Shown one piece after another: positions 39,097 to 50,138 of a stretch of DNA of 64,000 bases. Position numbers and translations under genes: made by a program. Source of the stretch: Bacteroidota bacterium. GTDB lineage: Bacteria > Bacteroidota > Bacteroidia > AKYH767-A > OLB10. Below the pieces are notes generated by a model, which saw only the letters and a list, made by a program, of their open reading frames with translations, did not search any database and was not told the origin of the DNA. The stretch spans positions 1 to 64,000 of the forward strand of contig JADJOA010000012.1 in assembly GCA_016714005.1 (NCBI GenBank), written 5' to 3'. Position 1 is the first letter of the stretch, and the number at the start of each line of letters is the position of its first letter.

Positions 39097-39681
39097 CTAT
39101 TGTTTCTTGTTCTTGTCAGTTGATTGACCTGATGCATAATTCTGCTTGGGATCAAAACTTGAACTCTGGTTAATTATAGAGTTAACCGAACTATAATATT
39201 GTGCACCGTCTTTCGCAATTTTCTTTACACGGTAAAAAGAATATCCTGTCGGTGGCTCATTATCCAACCACGAATAAAAAAGTTCAACATTTGTTCCAAT
39301 TCCTTCTTTTAATCCAACTGCATCATATTTTTTTCCATCTCCTGATCGTTCTATAATATAAATGCAATCTGCAGTCTCATTTTTTGCCGTCCAGTTCAAA
39401 AACACCTTGCCCGAATTATAAGTAGTAGTATAGTTGTAAATGTTACTTCCATTTTGCGCAACATTTGCTGTCATCATTGGCTTACTGCCATCTAACTGAC
39501 CCATAGCATTTTTAACTGTTATCAGCATCAGGAAAAAAATTATTGCCTGAACGAAAAACAAAAACTTAATTGCCGACCCTTTAATGCCATCGCGGTTATA
39601 ATATCTGCGTGGTTTTGAATAAAGAGCAATTCTGTTTTCTTTTACCATTTTGTAAAAATCCATTTGTTCTGCTGTGTTCAT
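39097..39681 (-). CDS. membrane-anchored protein with one FN3-like domain
   Basis: An intact 194-residue protein. An N-terminal cytoplasmic stretch rich in basic residues is followed by a single membrane segment (KFLFFVQAIIFFLMLITVKN), then an extracytoplasmic FN3-like domain of the Bacteroidota kind. That domain reads KVFLNWTAKNETADCIYIIE, SGDGKKYDAVGLKEG and SFYRVKKIAKDGAQYYSSV. It ends in a polar tail rich in Q, S and K. The domain usually occurs near the C-terminus of secreted proteins before a sorting signal; here it stands alone behind a transmembrane anchor. It lies 43 bases upstream of the giant PKD gene on the same strand, so it is probably cotranscribed and may help display or assemble that protein. 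No enzymatic motif. Confidence 0.7.
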   Translation of the reverse strand: MNTAEQMDFYKMVKENRIALYSKPRRYYNRDGIKGSAIKFLFFVQAIIFFLMLITVKNAMGQLDGSKPMMTANVAQNGSNIYNYTTTYNSGKVFLNWTAKNETADCIYIIERSGDGKKYDAVGLKEGIGTNVELFYSWLDNEPPTGYSFYRVKKIAKDGAQYYSSVNSIINQSSSFDPKQNYASGQSTDKNKKQ

Positions 39682-39993
39682 TTTTATTGTGGTTTAAAAT
39701 TTTGTTACAAGTTATGTGGGTGTTTTACTTAGTATTTTTTAAAATGTTTCGTTTGATTACAATATTTTTTATTAAAAGATAATTAATGTATTTGCATTTT
39801 GTTTCTGCTCGCCCATTTTGTTAACCTTAAACTTTAATTACATAATAGAGGTATAGCACAATTGCATTTTTCCTTACAGCATTCTTACATATACTGTCAT
39901 TAAATTTTTTTAAAAAAAGTAAAACCTTACAGAAATGCTGCCGTATTAAGGGAGTATTTATATCACAAGAACCATCATATTAAAATATTTTCT
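39682..39993. other. 312-base divergent intergenic region
   Basis: AT-rich gap between the divergent FN3-like gene and the gene at 39994. No coding frame or hairpin that I can support. It must hold both promoters. TATTTG-like and TTTTG-like elements occur but are not distinctive in this base composition. Confidence 0.5.
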
Positions 39994-41454
39994 ATGGACA
40001 TTTTACGCAAAACCATTAAAAAACTTACTGATGCCGAATATCAGGCTCTAATCCATGAAGTGTCTGGCAAAAAGAGAAACAAGCCATTTATGGTTTTGGA
40101 AGCTGCACGCAACAGCAACAATATTGATGATACCGAAATGATGGAAACTCTACAGGTTAATCCAAGTGCTTACTATACATTAAAGTCTAGGCTTAACTCA
40201 AAAATTGCATCTGTTCTTTCGCAAAAAGTTGAAAGCCCAGTTAAAGGATTAATGGATGAGGTAATAAAAGTGCCTGCATGTTTATATGCCGAAAACAGGG
40301 AGTTTTCAATTCGCGCCTTGGTTGAGCTAGAAAAGCAACTAAAGGAGTATGATATGTCAAATGAACTTATTACAGTTTATAAGACATTGGCACAGCTCAA
40401 TCTTTTTACTGATGATTATGAGTATTATGATAAGCTCTATAATAAGCATGTTGCTTATGCCCTTGCTGTTTCAAAAGCCGAACAGTTGTTTTTTAAGTTT
40501 ATAAAACACCTTGGTAACTATCTATTAACAAAGGAACACGAGGACCTAGAGAAGGTGATAATAATAAAACGCGAAATGGAAAACATTTGCGAGTTATATG
40601 AATCGCACCGCTTATATGTGCTGTTTAATATTGTTCGCATTTATTATATGTGCAACGTTCCTGACAAAAGAGAGTCATTAAAAGTGCACGAGCTTGAAAT
40701 TGAGACAGTCCTTAATCGCATTGCCGAAACTTTTGATAAATACCCTAACGATAATTTTTATACAAATGTTAAACCATTGGTTGATGCTTTGTATTTTGAA
40801 TACTTTCAGAAGATTGGCAACCAGGTGAGAGCCGATTTTTACTTTGAGAAGTTAGATAAATCTATTCCTGATTTATTTGGTAAACCTGCAATGGCATTTT
40901 TTAATATTCAGTTTCTTAATTGCAAAATTGAAAAGTTTTTAGCCGATGGAAATATTGATGCGCTTACTGCAATAAACAACGAATTAGAAAAATCCGTGGA
41001 TTTTAGCGAGAAGGAAGCGTATCATTTGGTTTCTTATAAGCGTTACCATGCATTGTGTAAATATTATCAGAAAGATTTTCATGGTTCAGCAAAAACTATA
41101 AATGACGCACGCAACAGGTTATCAATGAAAAGCTATTTACATACCGATGTGGATAATAAACTTTTACAAGCGTTAAACTATTGCATAATGGGTGAGGACG
41201 GATTGTGTATGCAAATTATTTCAAGCTTAAAAAGGCAAATTGCAGAGGAAGGCACCGAGTATAACAACGTGGATATTTTTATAAAGATTTTAAAAACCGC
41301 TTTAAAACCCTGCGAGTTTAGAAAGAAAGTAAAACGCATTAGCGACTTAATGCCACAGTTTGAGCTTGCAAACAAAGGCAGCAAAAAAGTTTTAGAACAC
41401 ATTAGAATAGACGAAGTTGTTATCCGCAAAATGACTAATCCAATTAAGGAGTAG
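39994..41454 (+). CDS. conserved Bacteroidota protein of unknown function, all-helical
   Basis: An intact 486-residue soluble protein with no signal peptide and no cysteine-rich or catalytic motif that I recognise. The N-terminal 80 residues (LRKTIKKLTDAEYQALIHEV, NPSAYYTLKSRLNSKIASVL) look like a small helical domain with a helix-turn-helix feel. The rest is a string of helices with TPR-like spacing (ELITVYKTLAQLNLFTDDYE, EAYHLVSYKRYHALCKYYQK), rich in Tyr, Leu and Lys. It may be a regulatory or scaffold protein with a TPR-like superhelix, which is only a guess. Being intact and long amid frameshifted genes, it is clearly under selection. It stands alone between divergent and convergent neighbours. 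Confidence 0.75.
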   Translation: MDILRKTIKKLTDAEYQALIHEVSGKKRNKPFMVLEAARNSNNIDDTEMMETLQVNPSAYYTLKSRLNSKIASVLSQKVESPVKGLMDEVIKVPACLYAENREFSIRALVELEKQLKEYDMSNELITVYKTLAQLNLFTDDYEYYDKLYNKHVAYALAVSKAEQLFFKFIKHLGNYLLTKEHEDLEKVIIIKREMENICELYESHRLYVLFNIVRIYYMCNVPDKRESLKVHELEIETVLNRIAETFDKYPNDNFYTNVKPLVDALYFEYFQKIGNQVRADFYFEKLDKSIPDLFGKPAMAFFNIQFLNCKIEKFLADGNIDALTAINNELEKSVDFSEKEAYHLVSYKRYHALCKYYQKDFHGSAKTINDARNRLSMKSYLHTDVDNKLLQALNYCIMGEDGLCMQIISSLKRQIAEEGTEYNNVDIFIKILKTALKPCEFRKKVKRISDLMPQFELANKGSKKVLEHIRIDEVVIRKMTNPIKE

Positions 41455-43046
41455 TTATTCTGTTTTTACAAAGTCGTAAGGCATGTAGTCTATAAAATCA
41501 TTCACTTTTACTTTAACAGATTTTACTTTTCCGCCCTCCTGAGTGAACAAAAACTCATGTATGCCATAGGTAACATCGCTGTAAACAGCCATAAAATTAA
41601 ATCCGCTTAAAGGACTTAAAACAGCATTTAATCCAGGATGATGTTCAAATGTCATTATTAGTTGGTCTGCTTCAGGTTTAATTTCAACAACTCCATAAAA
41701 ATCATTTTTGTATTTGCCAATAAAGGATGACAGGGGCAAATCTGGTTTGTTTTTTTGAGCAACAATGTTTCTAAATTTTGAAATCTCATCTGTCCCAGTT
41801 TTATTTCTTGAGGTAAAAACAGTAAAATCATTAGCACTTCTGTTATCATAAGGCATGTTCATTATATAATCTAATAGCTGTTGCTGTAACGATACAAAAA
41901 ACCAGTTAGCATCGTTGTTTGTAAGAATGGTAAATCCAAACTTTTTAGAGGGCACTAAAGTGGTGTTGGTTACAAAACCATTTGCACCGCCATTATGAGA
42001 AACAACTTTGGCAGCTGCATAATCTTCAAGTTCCCAGCCCAATCCATAGGTGTTAAAATTTTTTGTGGGATAGTTTGGATTTGATGGTTCGCTTACAATC
42101 ATTTGGGACTTTCGTGTTTCTCTTATTGCGCTAAATGGCACTACTTCTTTGCCTTCAAACTTACCACTGTCAAGTTGCATAATTATCCAGTTGCTAATAT
42201 CCTTAACAGAACTATTAATAGAAGCACAGGCTCCTATATTATCAATATTGGCAGGCTTTAGTTCAATCAATCTATTTTCAAAAAATGTGTAGGGCTTCGA
42301 AGCATTTTTATCACTCAAAAAACTTTGAAGGTTAGCAGAAGTTCTTCCCATTTTTAAGGGAATGAAAAAGTTGAACTTAAAAAATCCTGCCACGAAGTAT
42401 CTGTTGCTGCTTTAATTATTTCTCCTGCAGCAACAAAACCCATGTTTGTATAACCGTAACGATAACGAAAAGGATAAACCGGCTGTAGATTTTTTAAATT
42501 AACCAATAAATCTTTGGTTGTCATATTACAATCCCAGTGAAGAAAATCACCCTGAAAAGTTTGAAAACCTAACCTATGACAAAGTACATCTCTTACAGTT
42601 GCTTGCTCACTCGCATATTTATCACTCAACTCAAAGTACGGCAAATATTGCTTTACTCTATCAGCCAACTTAAGTCTTTTTTGCGATTGAAGCATGGCAA
42701 TGGCAGTGCCTGTGTATGCCTTTGTGTTTGAAGCAATCTGAAATAAAGTGTTTTCATCCACTGGTGCTTTGGATTTAATATCTCTCACACCAAATCCTTT
42801 TATAAAAATTACTTTACCATCTTTTATAATGCTTATGGCAACACCGGGGATATTCCAGCGCTGCATTTCTCTTTCAACATAAATTTCTAAACTGTCTTTT
42901 ATAAAATCGGGTTTATTGTTTGCTGCACTTTTTACATTGTTTGCAGCAATCATTTTAACTTTTTCTGATTTTGAATTTTCTGTTTGCGCACGGCAAACAT
43001 TTGAAAGCAGTAATAAAAAAAGAAGAGATAAATTTTGGCGTATCAT
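41455..43046 (-). CDS. serine hydrolase, class C beta-lactamase-related, one frameshift
   Basis: Exported (signal NLSLLFLLLLSNVCRAQ) penicillin-binding-fold hydrolase of about 530 residues. The nucleophile motif S-x-x-K is in FQIASNTKAYTGTA and the Y-x-N motif in YRYGYTNMGFVAAGE. The third-box His-Asn-Gly-Gly equivalent is in KVVSHNGGANGFVTNTTLV. A frame change near 42370 joins the two halves. The last ~130 residues form a DUF3471-like beta domain (SSFIGKYKNDFYGVVEIKPE). Relatives are D-amino-acid peptidases, esterases or of unknown use; true beta-lactamase activity is unlikely to be inferred from this alone. Next gene upstream on the same strand is PBP1C. Confidence 0.88.
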
Positions 43047-43105
43047 ACTTTAATATTTTGCGATGAAAATAAATAGAAAATACATCGCATAGGCAACAAG
43101 TGTTT

Positions 43106-45399
43106 TTAGTAATTTTTAACTGTTATCCAAATATTGGAATTACGGCCCTTGTCATCGGCACACGAAATTTTTATGGAGCCTGTATGTGGAGTAAAAAATA
43201 ATTGTTCAGATGTTTTTGCACTTGCATAAAACATATCATCTATGTACCAGTAAACATCAGTTACATCAGTGGTAGTGGCGCAACTGAGCATCAACTTATC
43301 TTCTCCATTTTTCTCTACTAAGTATTCGTTTTATTAAGCGGTGAAGTTATTTGCGGAGCATTACCAGAAGTAACTTTAACGCACATGGGGCTATGCTGAG
43401 GAATTTTATCATACGCCAGATGCTCAGCATCAAACCATGCACGTAAATCCGGATCAAGATTAGGGTAAAACTTTTTTTTAAAAATTATTTTGTGGAATGC
43501 ATGACATGCAATAGCTTATTTTTTCATCAACGGAAACAAAAACTTCTTTTAAGTGATTGCATTTTAATACCGAAGAGACTTTAGGGATAAAATAATCGGA
43601 GACCGTATGTGTGCAAAAATCTGATGGTACTTTGCCGCTCTCGCTGCAAACCAACCTAAAGCTTAAATCTTCAGGAGGTATAAACCAATTATTTGTTGAA
43701 TTGTAATCAATAGTATTAAATAATTCAAACAACAAGGGTGTTGCCATATCAGCACCGGTTAATTCAGGAATGCCTTGTCCTGAAAAATTTCCTACCCAAA
43801 CACCAATTGTGTATTTACTGTTATAACCAATACTCCAGGCATCTCGCCTTCCATAGCTTGTGCCTGTTTTCCAGGCAACCTTTGGTGTGTGATAATTGCT
43901 TTGGTAGTTGTTTGGTAAATCAGGTCTTATCAATTGGCTTAAAATATCGGTAACCATGTAGGCAGAAGCGGGAGAAATGACTGAAATTTTAGTTGTGTCA
44001 TTAATACCTTTCAAGTAATTGATTGGATTGTAAACTCCGTTACTTGCAAATGTGGCGTACAAGTTTGTAAGTTCTTCAAGTCTTACTCCACAGCCCCCCA
44101 GTACGGTTGAAAGTCCTAATTTCTTTTTATCTTTTTTAATTTGCTTAAAGCCAGCCTCCGACAACTTTTCTATAAATACCGGAACAGTTATCTTGCTCAT
44201 AGTTTTTACAGCCGGAATGTTTAAGGATGTCGCAAGAGATTTTTCTATGGTAACTTTTCCATTAAACGAGGAATTAAAATTTTCGGGAGAATAACCAAGG
44301 TAGTTTACCGGCACGTCTGATATGGTTGAGTGTGGAGTTAGGTGCCCCATATCAAAAGCAATTGCATACACAAGAGGTTTTAGTGTGCTTCCCGGTGAGC
44401 GCACGGCTACCACGCCATCTACTTGTCCTGCATGTAATACATCGTTATAATCATTCGAGCCAACGTAGCCAATCACATTTCTTGTCTTATTATCAATAAC
44501 TAATACGGCACCATTAAAAATGTTTTTGGAATAAAGCCGCTTTAGGTAGTTTGATGTTATCTGTTCAGTTTTTTCCTGAATTGTGCTTACAATACAAGTG
44601 CTTATGATGGCTGAATCTGGAAACAAAGTGTGAAGCCTTATGGCAAGGTGCGGTATTTTTTTGGGAGATGCAACGCGTTTCGCAAGCAAAGGTTCATTTA
44701 GCGCGTCATTAATTTCTGCAATGTCAAATATTTTTTCTTCCTGCATTCTTTTTAACCATTTGTTGCGCGCTTCTGCTGTTTTTTATTGTTTTTATTTAAA
44801 CTTAATGATACCGGCTGATTTGGCACAACTGTTAAAGTTACAATTTGAGCCAAAGAAAGTTTATCGGGCACTGTATTAAAGTAAAGTACTGATGCTGATT
44901 TTACTCCCTCTATATTACTACCATAAGGAACTAAGTTCAAGTATAGCTGTAAAATCTCATCCTTTGAAAAATTCAATTCTAATTGAAATGCCCTGAATGA
45001 TTCAATTAATTTATTAAGGTAAGTTCTTTTTGCAGGATAAAGCAAGCGAACAACCTGCATGGTAATAGTAGAAGCACCAGAAGTTTTTTTATGATTAACA
45101 GCGTTGTTAAATGCCGCTCTTAAAATTGCAAATGGGTTTACTCCGGGGTGATAATAAAAGTATTTGTCTTCTTTAAATATAAATGCCCTTTTCAGTTTGT
45201 CATTAATTTCAGGCAGAGTAGCCTGCATGCGCCATTTTTCATCTTTAGATAAAAACGCGTGTAGTACCTTACCATCATCAGATAAAACCTGAGTTGAATA
45301 AGAGACAGAAAACTTAATCGGAAAAATTAAATTGAGAATAAAAAAAAGTAAAATGCTTGCCGCCAGGAACCAAAAAAAGTACTTAATAAACCGAAGCAT
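43106..45399 (-). CDS. pbpC: penicillin-binding protein 1C, frameshifted
   Basis: Bifunctional inner-membrane peptidoglycan synthase of about 765 residues. It has an N-terminal anchor (YFFWFLAASILLFFILNLIF) and a GT51 glycosyltransferase with FKEDKYFYYHPGVNPFAILR and KKTSGASTITMQVVRLL. The transpeptidase has the nucleophile in VRSPGSTLKPLVYA, the S-x-N region in KSLATSLNIPAVKTM and the K-T-G box in VAWKTGTSYGRRDAWSIG. The C-terminal biPBP_C domain is scrambled by frame changes near 44750, 43475 and 43300 and ends KISCADDKGRNSNIWITV. In many bacteria pbpC follows an alpha-2-macroglobulin gene; none is seen upstream here. Confidence 0.93.
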
Positions 45400-45532
45400 T
45401 TTTAATATAACTCATTATTTAGAATAAAATTATTCTTCCTTTAAAAAAGTGTGTAATTAGGGATACTTAGTTGAGAGTTATGAGCACCCATAAGAATAAT
45501 CAAACCTTACCCAAACACAAAACCCCGAACTC

Positions 45533-47440
45533 TCAAACTCTCCCCTTTACAATTTCATCAACAACAGTTGGATCAAGCAGGGTAGATGTGTCGCCTAAAT
45601 TGGTTGTATCGCCTTCAGCAATCTTTCTTAAAATTCTTCGCATAATTTTTCCGCTCCTTGTTTTGGGTAAACCTTTTACAATTTGAATTTTATCAGGCTT
45701 GGCAATAGGTCCAATTATTTTATTTACGGTTGCCGTAATTTCTTTGCGCAAGGTTTCCTCATCATCATTTTGCTTTATAGAAATTACATAAGCATAAATT
45801 CCCTGTCCTTTAATATCATGCGGATAGCCCACCACTGCCGATTCAACAATGTCAAAATGTTGGTTAATAGCGCTCTCCACTTCAGCAGTTCCTATGCGGT
45901 GCCCCGAAACATTTATTACATCATCAACTCTTCCTGTTATTCTGTAATAACCGTTTTCATCGCGTTTGCAACCATCACCTGTAAAATACAAATTTTTATA
46001 GGTGGCAAAATAATTTTGTCGGCATCTTTCATGGTCGCCATAGGTTGTTCTTATAATAGAGGGCCACGGAAATTTAATACAGAGGTTTCCTTCCACGTTA
46101 TTGCCTTTTATTTCTTCACCTTTATCATCAACCAGTAAAGGCTGCACACCAGGCAATGGCAATGTTGCATAACTTGGTTTAAGTTTTGTAATTCCGGCTA
46201 ATGGAGAAATAAGAATGCCTCCAGTTTCGGTCTGCCACCAAGTGTCAACTATTGGACATTTTTCTTTCCCGATGTTGGTATTGTACCAATGCCATGCTTC
46301 TTCATTAATAGGTTCTCCAACGGTACCCAATGTACGTAAGGAGTTCAACTTATATGGTTTTCCAAAATCAAGTCCGCATGCTTCCAGTGCTCTTATAGCT
46401 GTAGGTGCAGTATAAAAAATATTGACATTGTATTTATCTATCACTTGCCAAAATCTTCCTGCATCGGGAAAAGTGGGAACGCCTTCAAACATAATAGTGG
46501 TAGCACCGGCAAGCAACGGACCGTAAACAATATATGAGTGCCCGGTTATCCAACCCACATCAGCAGTGCACCAGTAAATATCTCCCTCTTTATACTGAAA
46601 AACATTTCTGAAAGAATAATCTGCATAAACCATGTAACCACCTATTGTGTGCACCACACCCTTTGGTTTTCCGGTTGAGCCTGAAGTGTATAAAATAAAA
46701 AGCATATCTTCACTATTCATTGTTTCGGCAGGGCAATCGGCATTAACTTTTTTTATTTCATCGTTCCATAAATAATCTCTGCTGGGTTCTAATTTTATGT
46801 TACAGCCAGTTCTTTCTAAAACAATTACGGTTTTAACAGATGGGCAAGTTTCCAAAGCTTCATCAACCACTTCTTTAATAGGAATTTCTTTTGGGCCTCT
46901 ATATGCACCATCTGTCGTAAGCACCATACAACAATCGCTATCCTGAATGCGACCGGCTAATGAGTTGGCAGAAAAACCCGCAAACACCACAGAATGTATA
47001 GCGCCTATGCGCGCACAAGCAAGCACGGCAACAGTCAGTTCTGGTACCATAGGCATATAAATGCACACACGATCGCCTTTTTTACGTCATGATTTTTTAA
47101 AACGTTAGAAAATTTACAAACCTCATTATGCAACTCAGCATAAGTAAATTTCTTTCTTTTTCAGCAGGATTGTTTGGCTCCCAGATTATTGCAGTCTGAT
47201 GTGCTTTTTTTCGAGATGCCTGTCCAAGCAATTTTCTGTAATGTTTAACTCTCCATCTAAAAACCATTTTACAAAAGGCTCTTTAAAATTCCACTCTAAT
47301 GTTCTGCGCCATTTTTTTTTCCAGAAAAAGTTTGCCGCCTGGTCATCCCAAAACTGTTCGGGGTTTGCGGTGCTTCTTTTATATTCCTTATGGTATTCTG
47401 CACTAGTTGCAATACTATTCCTAACAAAGATCGTTTTTGT
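45533..47440 (-). CDS. acs: acetyl-CoA synthetase, frameshifted N-terminus
   Basis: Cytoplasmic AMP-forming ligase: acetate + ATP + CoA to acetyl-CoA. From 47068 down, 511 residues are open with FAGFSANSLAGRIQDSDC, the P-loop-like LYTSGSTGKPKGVVHT, the acyl-pocket PTAIRALEACG, DTWWQTETGG, YFTGDGCKRDENGYYRITGR and the catalytic lysine region PKTRSGKIMRRILRKI. Upstream, other frames carry the N-terminal domain (AEYHKEYKRSTANPEQFWDD, LEWNFKEPFVKWFLDGELN, KFTYAELHNEVCKFSNVLKN). The start is approximate because no clear ATG remains in frame. Total of about 636 residues, normal. It could feed acetyl-CoA from acetate. Confidence 0.93.
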
Positions 47441-47558
47441 TCAAACCTAAACGATTTTTTAATTCGCGTGAAATAAGTGGATTGAAGAATTAATGGATTA
47501 AGGTATTGGGTAATTAAAGTGAAAGGTTATCAAGGGTAATTTGTAAAATTTATTAGAG

Positions 47559-48487
47559 TTGATAGAAGCGGAAAAACATTTTGTTATAATAAATCCTGTG
47601 TCAGGGAATGGGAAAGCGCTTGATGATTGGGAACTAATTCAAGCTATATTAAGAAAGAATCGACTTTTGTTTACTTACCATTTTAGCGCTAGAGAAGCGG
47701 ATATTACAGAAGTAGTAAAAGCAAAGATTGAGGCGGGTTACCGTTCAATTATAGTGGTTGGTGGCGATGGCAGTTTAAATGAGGCAGTTAATGGAATTTT
47801 TTTTCAGCAAGCTGTTTCTACAAACGAACTAACACTTGGCATAATTCCGGTGGGAACAGGAAATGATTTTTGCCGCACTCATAAAATTCCTTTCAATTAT
47901 AATAAGGCGATTGAAATTATTGCTGCCGGTAAAAAAGTAGTGCATGATGTTGGCTTAATTGAGTTTGATTTTTTGCCGCCAAAATATTTTATAAATATTG
48001 CCGGGTGTGGTTACGATGGATTTGTAGCGTCAAAATCATTAAACTGCCCGCCTTCAAAAAAAGTAATAAAGCAATTTACCTATTTGAAGTTGTAAAGAAT
48101 TTATTTGCTTATAAACCTGTGGAGATAAAGGCAACAGTTTATGGTTCGGTGTTATACGAGGGCAAGATATTCTCAATGGCAATTGCCAACTGTAAGTATA
48201 ATGGTGGGGGTATGATGCAGGCACCTGATGCTGTTTTTAATGACGGGTTGCTCAACGTAACCCTTATTAAACCAAGGAGTTTATTGAAGATAATTTTTAA
48301 CATGTACAGGCTCTTTAACGGAACTATTACCGCTCATAGTATGGTATTTTCGGCAAAGGTTTCTGCCTTAGAAGTAGTCTGCGGAACGGACAATTTTTTA
48401 GAGGCAGATGGAGAATCTGTAGGGCAAGGGAGTTTTAAAATTAAAATATTACCCGGATATCTAAATGTTTTTTCGGGTTTGGGTTAA
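47559..48487 (+). CDS. diacylglycerol/lipid kinase family protein (YegS/BmrU type), one frameshift
   Basis: Cytoplasmic lipid kinase of about 310 residues. The NAD-kinase-like fold motifs are FVIINPVSGNGKA near the start, the nucleotide-binding VVGGDGSLNEAVNG and PVGTGNDFCRTHKIP. The C-terminal sandwich includes IANCKYNGGGMMQAPDAVFN, DGLLNVTLI and EADGESVGQG. A frame change near 48085 joins both halves (KKVIKQFTYL to FEVVKNLFAYKPVEIKATVY). The start is a TTG at 47559, chosen because it is the only start before the first strand. Some members phosphorylate diacylglycerol, others sphingoid lipids; Bacteroidota make sphingolipids, so that is an open alternative. Confidence 0.88.
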
Positions 48488-48591
48488 AGCAAATTTTTTT
48501 TTAAAAAGTTGGAGTATTCATTATCGGCTGTATATTTACAGCACTCAAAAACAATTTACCTCTTAAAACGAACTAAAAAATTAAAATAGCC

Positions 48592-49199
48592 ATGGCAAAA
48601 GCAAAAAAGAAAGCCGCCAAAAAATCGGCTCCTAAAAAGAAAGTTGTAAAAAAGGCAGCCTCTAAAAAGAAGCCGGCACCAAAAAAGAAAGCAGCGCCTA
48701 AAAAGAAAGCTGCACCTAAAAAGAAGGCTGCGCCTAAGAAAAAAGTTGCTCCAAAGAAAGCAGCACCAAAAAGAAAGCTACCCCAAAGAAAAAGGCTGCA
48801 CCAAAAAAGAAAGCTGCACTTAAGAAGGCAATTACTAAAAAAGTTGCAAAACCTGTTACTGCAAAACCTGCTAAGTCAGAAGTTAAAAAGCGAGAGTCAA
48901 TAACCAAACCAAAACCAATTGGTGAGCAAAATATTGCTATTGTTCAACATGTTGTTAATACTATGGAAACCAAGAGGCCTTCAAAACAAAGAGACGATAA
49001 CGATGATGACGATGACGCAGATGACTCTGGTGATGATGACTATAACGAAGACAAGGATCTAGATGAGGAAATGATGGCTGATGAGCCCAAGATGGATGAC
49101 ATGAAAGACATCATGGATGATGATATGAAATTAGATGATGATTTGTTCAGCGGAGGCGGAGATTCATCAGATGATGATGACGATGATGACGATTATTAA
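48592..49199 (+). CDS. charge-bipolar histone-H1-like protein: lysine/alanine/proline repeats then aspartate tail, one frameshift
   Basis: About 202 residues if a single-base change near 48775 is repaired. Residues 1 to about 85 are tandem 'A-P-K-K-K-A' repeats (MAKAKKKAAKKSAPKKK), like bacterial H1-type and AlgP tails that bind DNA or polyanions. A middle stretch KPKPIGEQNIAIVQHVVNTM looks like an amphipathic helix. The last ~75 residues are almost all Asp, Glu, Lys and Met, ending in a run of aspartates and Y. The two ends would attract each other or compete for DNA, so the tail may mask the basic part. It has no known enzyme domain. A strong terminator follows. Confidence 0.75.
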
Positions 49200-49223
49200 T
49201 TAACGAACCAATAATTATAAAGT

Positions 49224-49267
49224 AAGCCACAGACCCGAAACCTCGGATCTGTGGCTTCTTCTTTTTT
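49224..49267 (+). terminator. intrinsic terminator after the bipolar protein gene
   Basis: Stem AAGCCACAGA-CCCGA / TCGGA-TCTGTGGCTT with a short AACC loop (one internal mismatch), followed by a T-rich run TCTTCTTTTTT. It also lies before the end of the convergent peroxiredoxin gene. Confidence 0.88.
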
Positions 49268-49274
49268 GGAGAAC

Positions 49275-49747
49275 CTAAAAAACTAAATCGTTAATTACAG
49301 ATTTAATTTTACCAAAGTCAGGAATATCTCCTGCACTTTCTAAAACTTCGGCATATTTTACCATGCCATTTTTATCAATAACAAAAGCCGATCGTTTTGA
49401 AGTTCCTTTCATTCCGTGCACAAATTCGGTATAGTTTACGTCATATAGCTTTGTTACCTCTTTATTATAATCGGCTAAAAGCGGAAAGGCAATTTTTTGT
49501 TCTTCTTTCCATTTGGCAAGAACAAATATGCTGTCGGTAGAAATTCCAAATACTTTACAATTTAAGTTGTTGTAATAATTTAAATCATCGCTTGTGCTGC
49601 ACATTTCTTTGGTGCAAGTGCCGGTAAAAGCTGCTGGTACAAATAATAATAAAACTATATTGCCGCGCTGTTCACTCAACGTTATTTTTGTTTAGTTGAA
49701 TCTATTAAACTGAAATTGGGCGCGGGCTGACCTTTTGCTAATGGCAT
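49275..49747 (-). CDS. peroxiredoxin (AhpC/TSA, AhpE-like), frameshifted near start
   Basis: Thiol peroxidase of about 157 residues in the thioredoxin fold. The start at 49747 reads MPLAKGQPAPNFSLIDSTKQ. A frame change near 49685 leads into GNIVLLLFVPAAFTGTCTKE, with the peroxidatic cysteine in TGTC and a second cysteine four residues later. SAFVIDKNGMVKYAEV and DFGKIKSVINDLVF complete the fold. The T-x-x-C motif is intact. Being alone on its strand between two terminators, it is probably monocistronic. Confidence 0.9.
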
Positions 49748-49812
49748 ATTTTATCTTTATAATTAAAGGCAAATAAACGTGATAATGTTTACAAACTTTA
49801 ATATAGGTAAAT

Positions 49813-49842
49813 AAAAAGGGCAGGCTTTAAGCCTGCCTTTTC
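49813..49842. terminator. intrinsic terminator
   Basis: Hairpin AAAGGGCAGGC / GCCTGCCTTTT with a TTTAA loop. T-run on one side and A-run on the other, so it can act on both strands, including for the minus-strand gene ending at 49866. Confidence 0.85.
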
Positions 49843-49865
49843 TCACAATGTATATGCTTACTACT

Positions 49866-50087
49866 CTAAAAACATTCTATTTCAAGTTTCCAGCCCGGAG
49901 GATAAACAGTCTTTACAAATTGCTTAGTCCTGGCAAGCGCTTTTTTTAGTTGAGATTTATCAGAGGTACCTCTAAGGTTTTTAACCATTTTTATATCTTC
50001 AAGCAAGGCAACCTGCTGCTCAGTCATCGGCTTAAAGTAACCCATACAAAAATTATTCAGTAACATGATTTTGTGTTTGCAAACCAT
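49866..50087 (-). CDS. small hypothetical protein
   Basis: Up to 73 residues, open throughout. A likelier start is the internal MGYFKPMTEQQVALLEDIK at 50045, giving about 59 residues. Basic and helical (KKALARTKQFVKTVYPPGWK), with no signal peptide in the shorter form and no domain that I recognise. It ends before a clear terminator, which supports that it is a real gene. Confidence 0.5.
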   Translation of the reverse strand: MVCKHKIMLLNNFCMGYFKPMTEQQVALLEDIKMVKNLRGTSDKSQLKKALARTKQFVKTVYPPGWKLEIECF

Positions 50088-50138
50088 TAATGCAAAACAT
50101 TTGCCAATGAAAGAAAAGTGTAAGGTTTTGACAGAAAT

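Noticed and set aside
41455..43046. Antibiotic-resistance beta-lactamase
   Set aside because: It has the S-x-x-K and Y-x-N motifs but also a DUF3471-like extra domain and a general serine-hydrolase layout; resistance cannot be claimed.
48963..49199. Separate 78-codon acidic protein
   Set aside because: The frame is open well upstream of its ATG and continues the lysine-repeat protein after a one-base repair, so I treat both as one gene.
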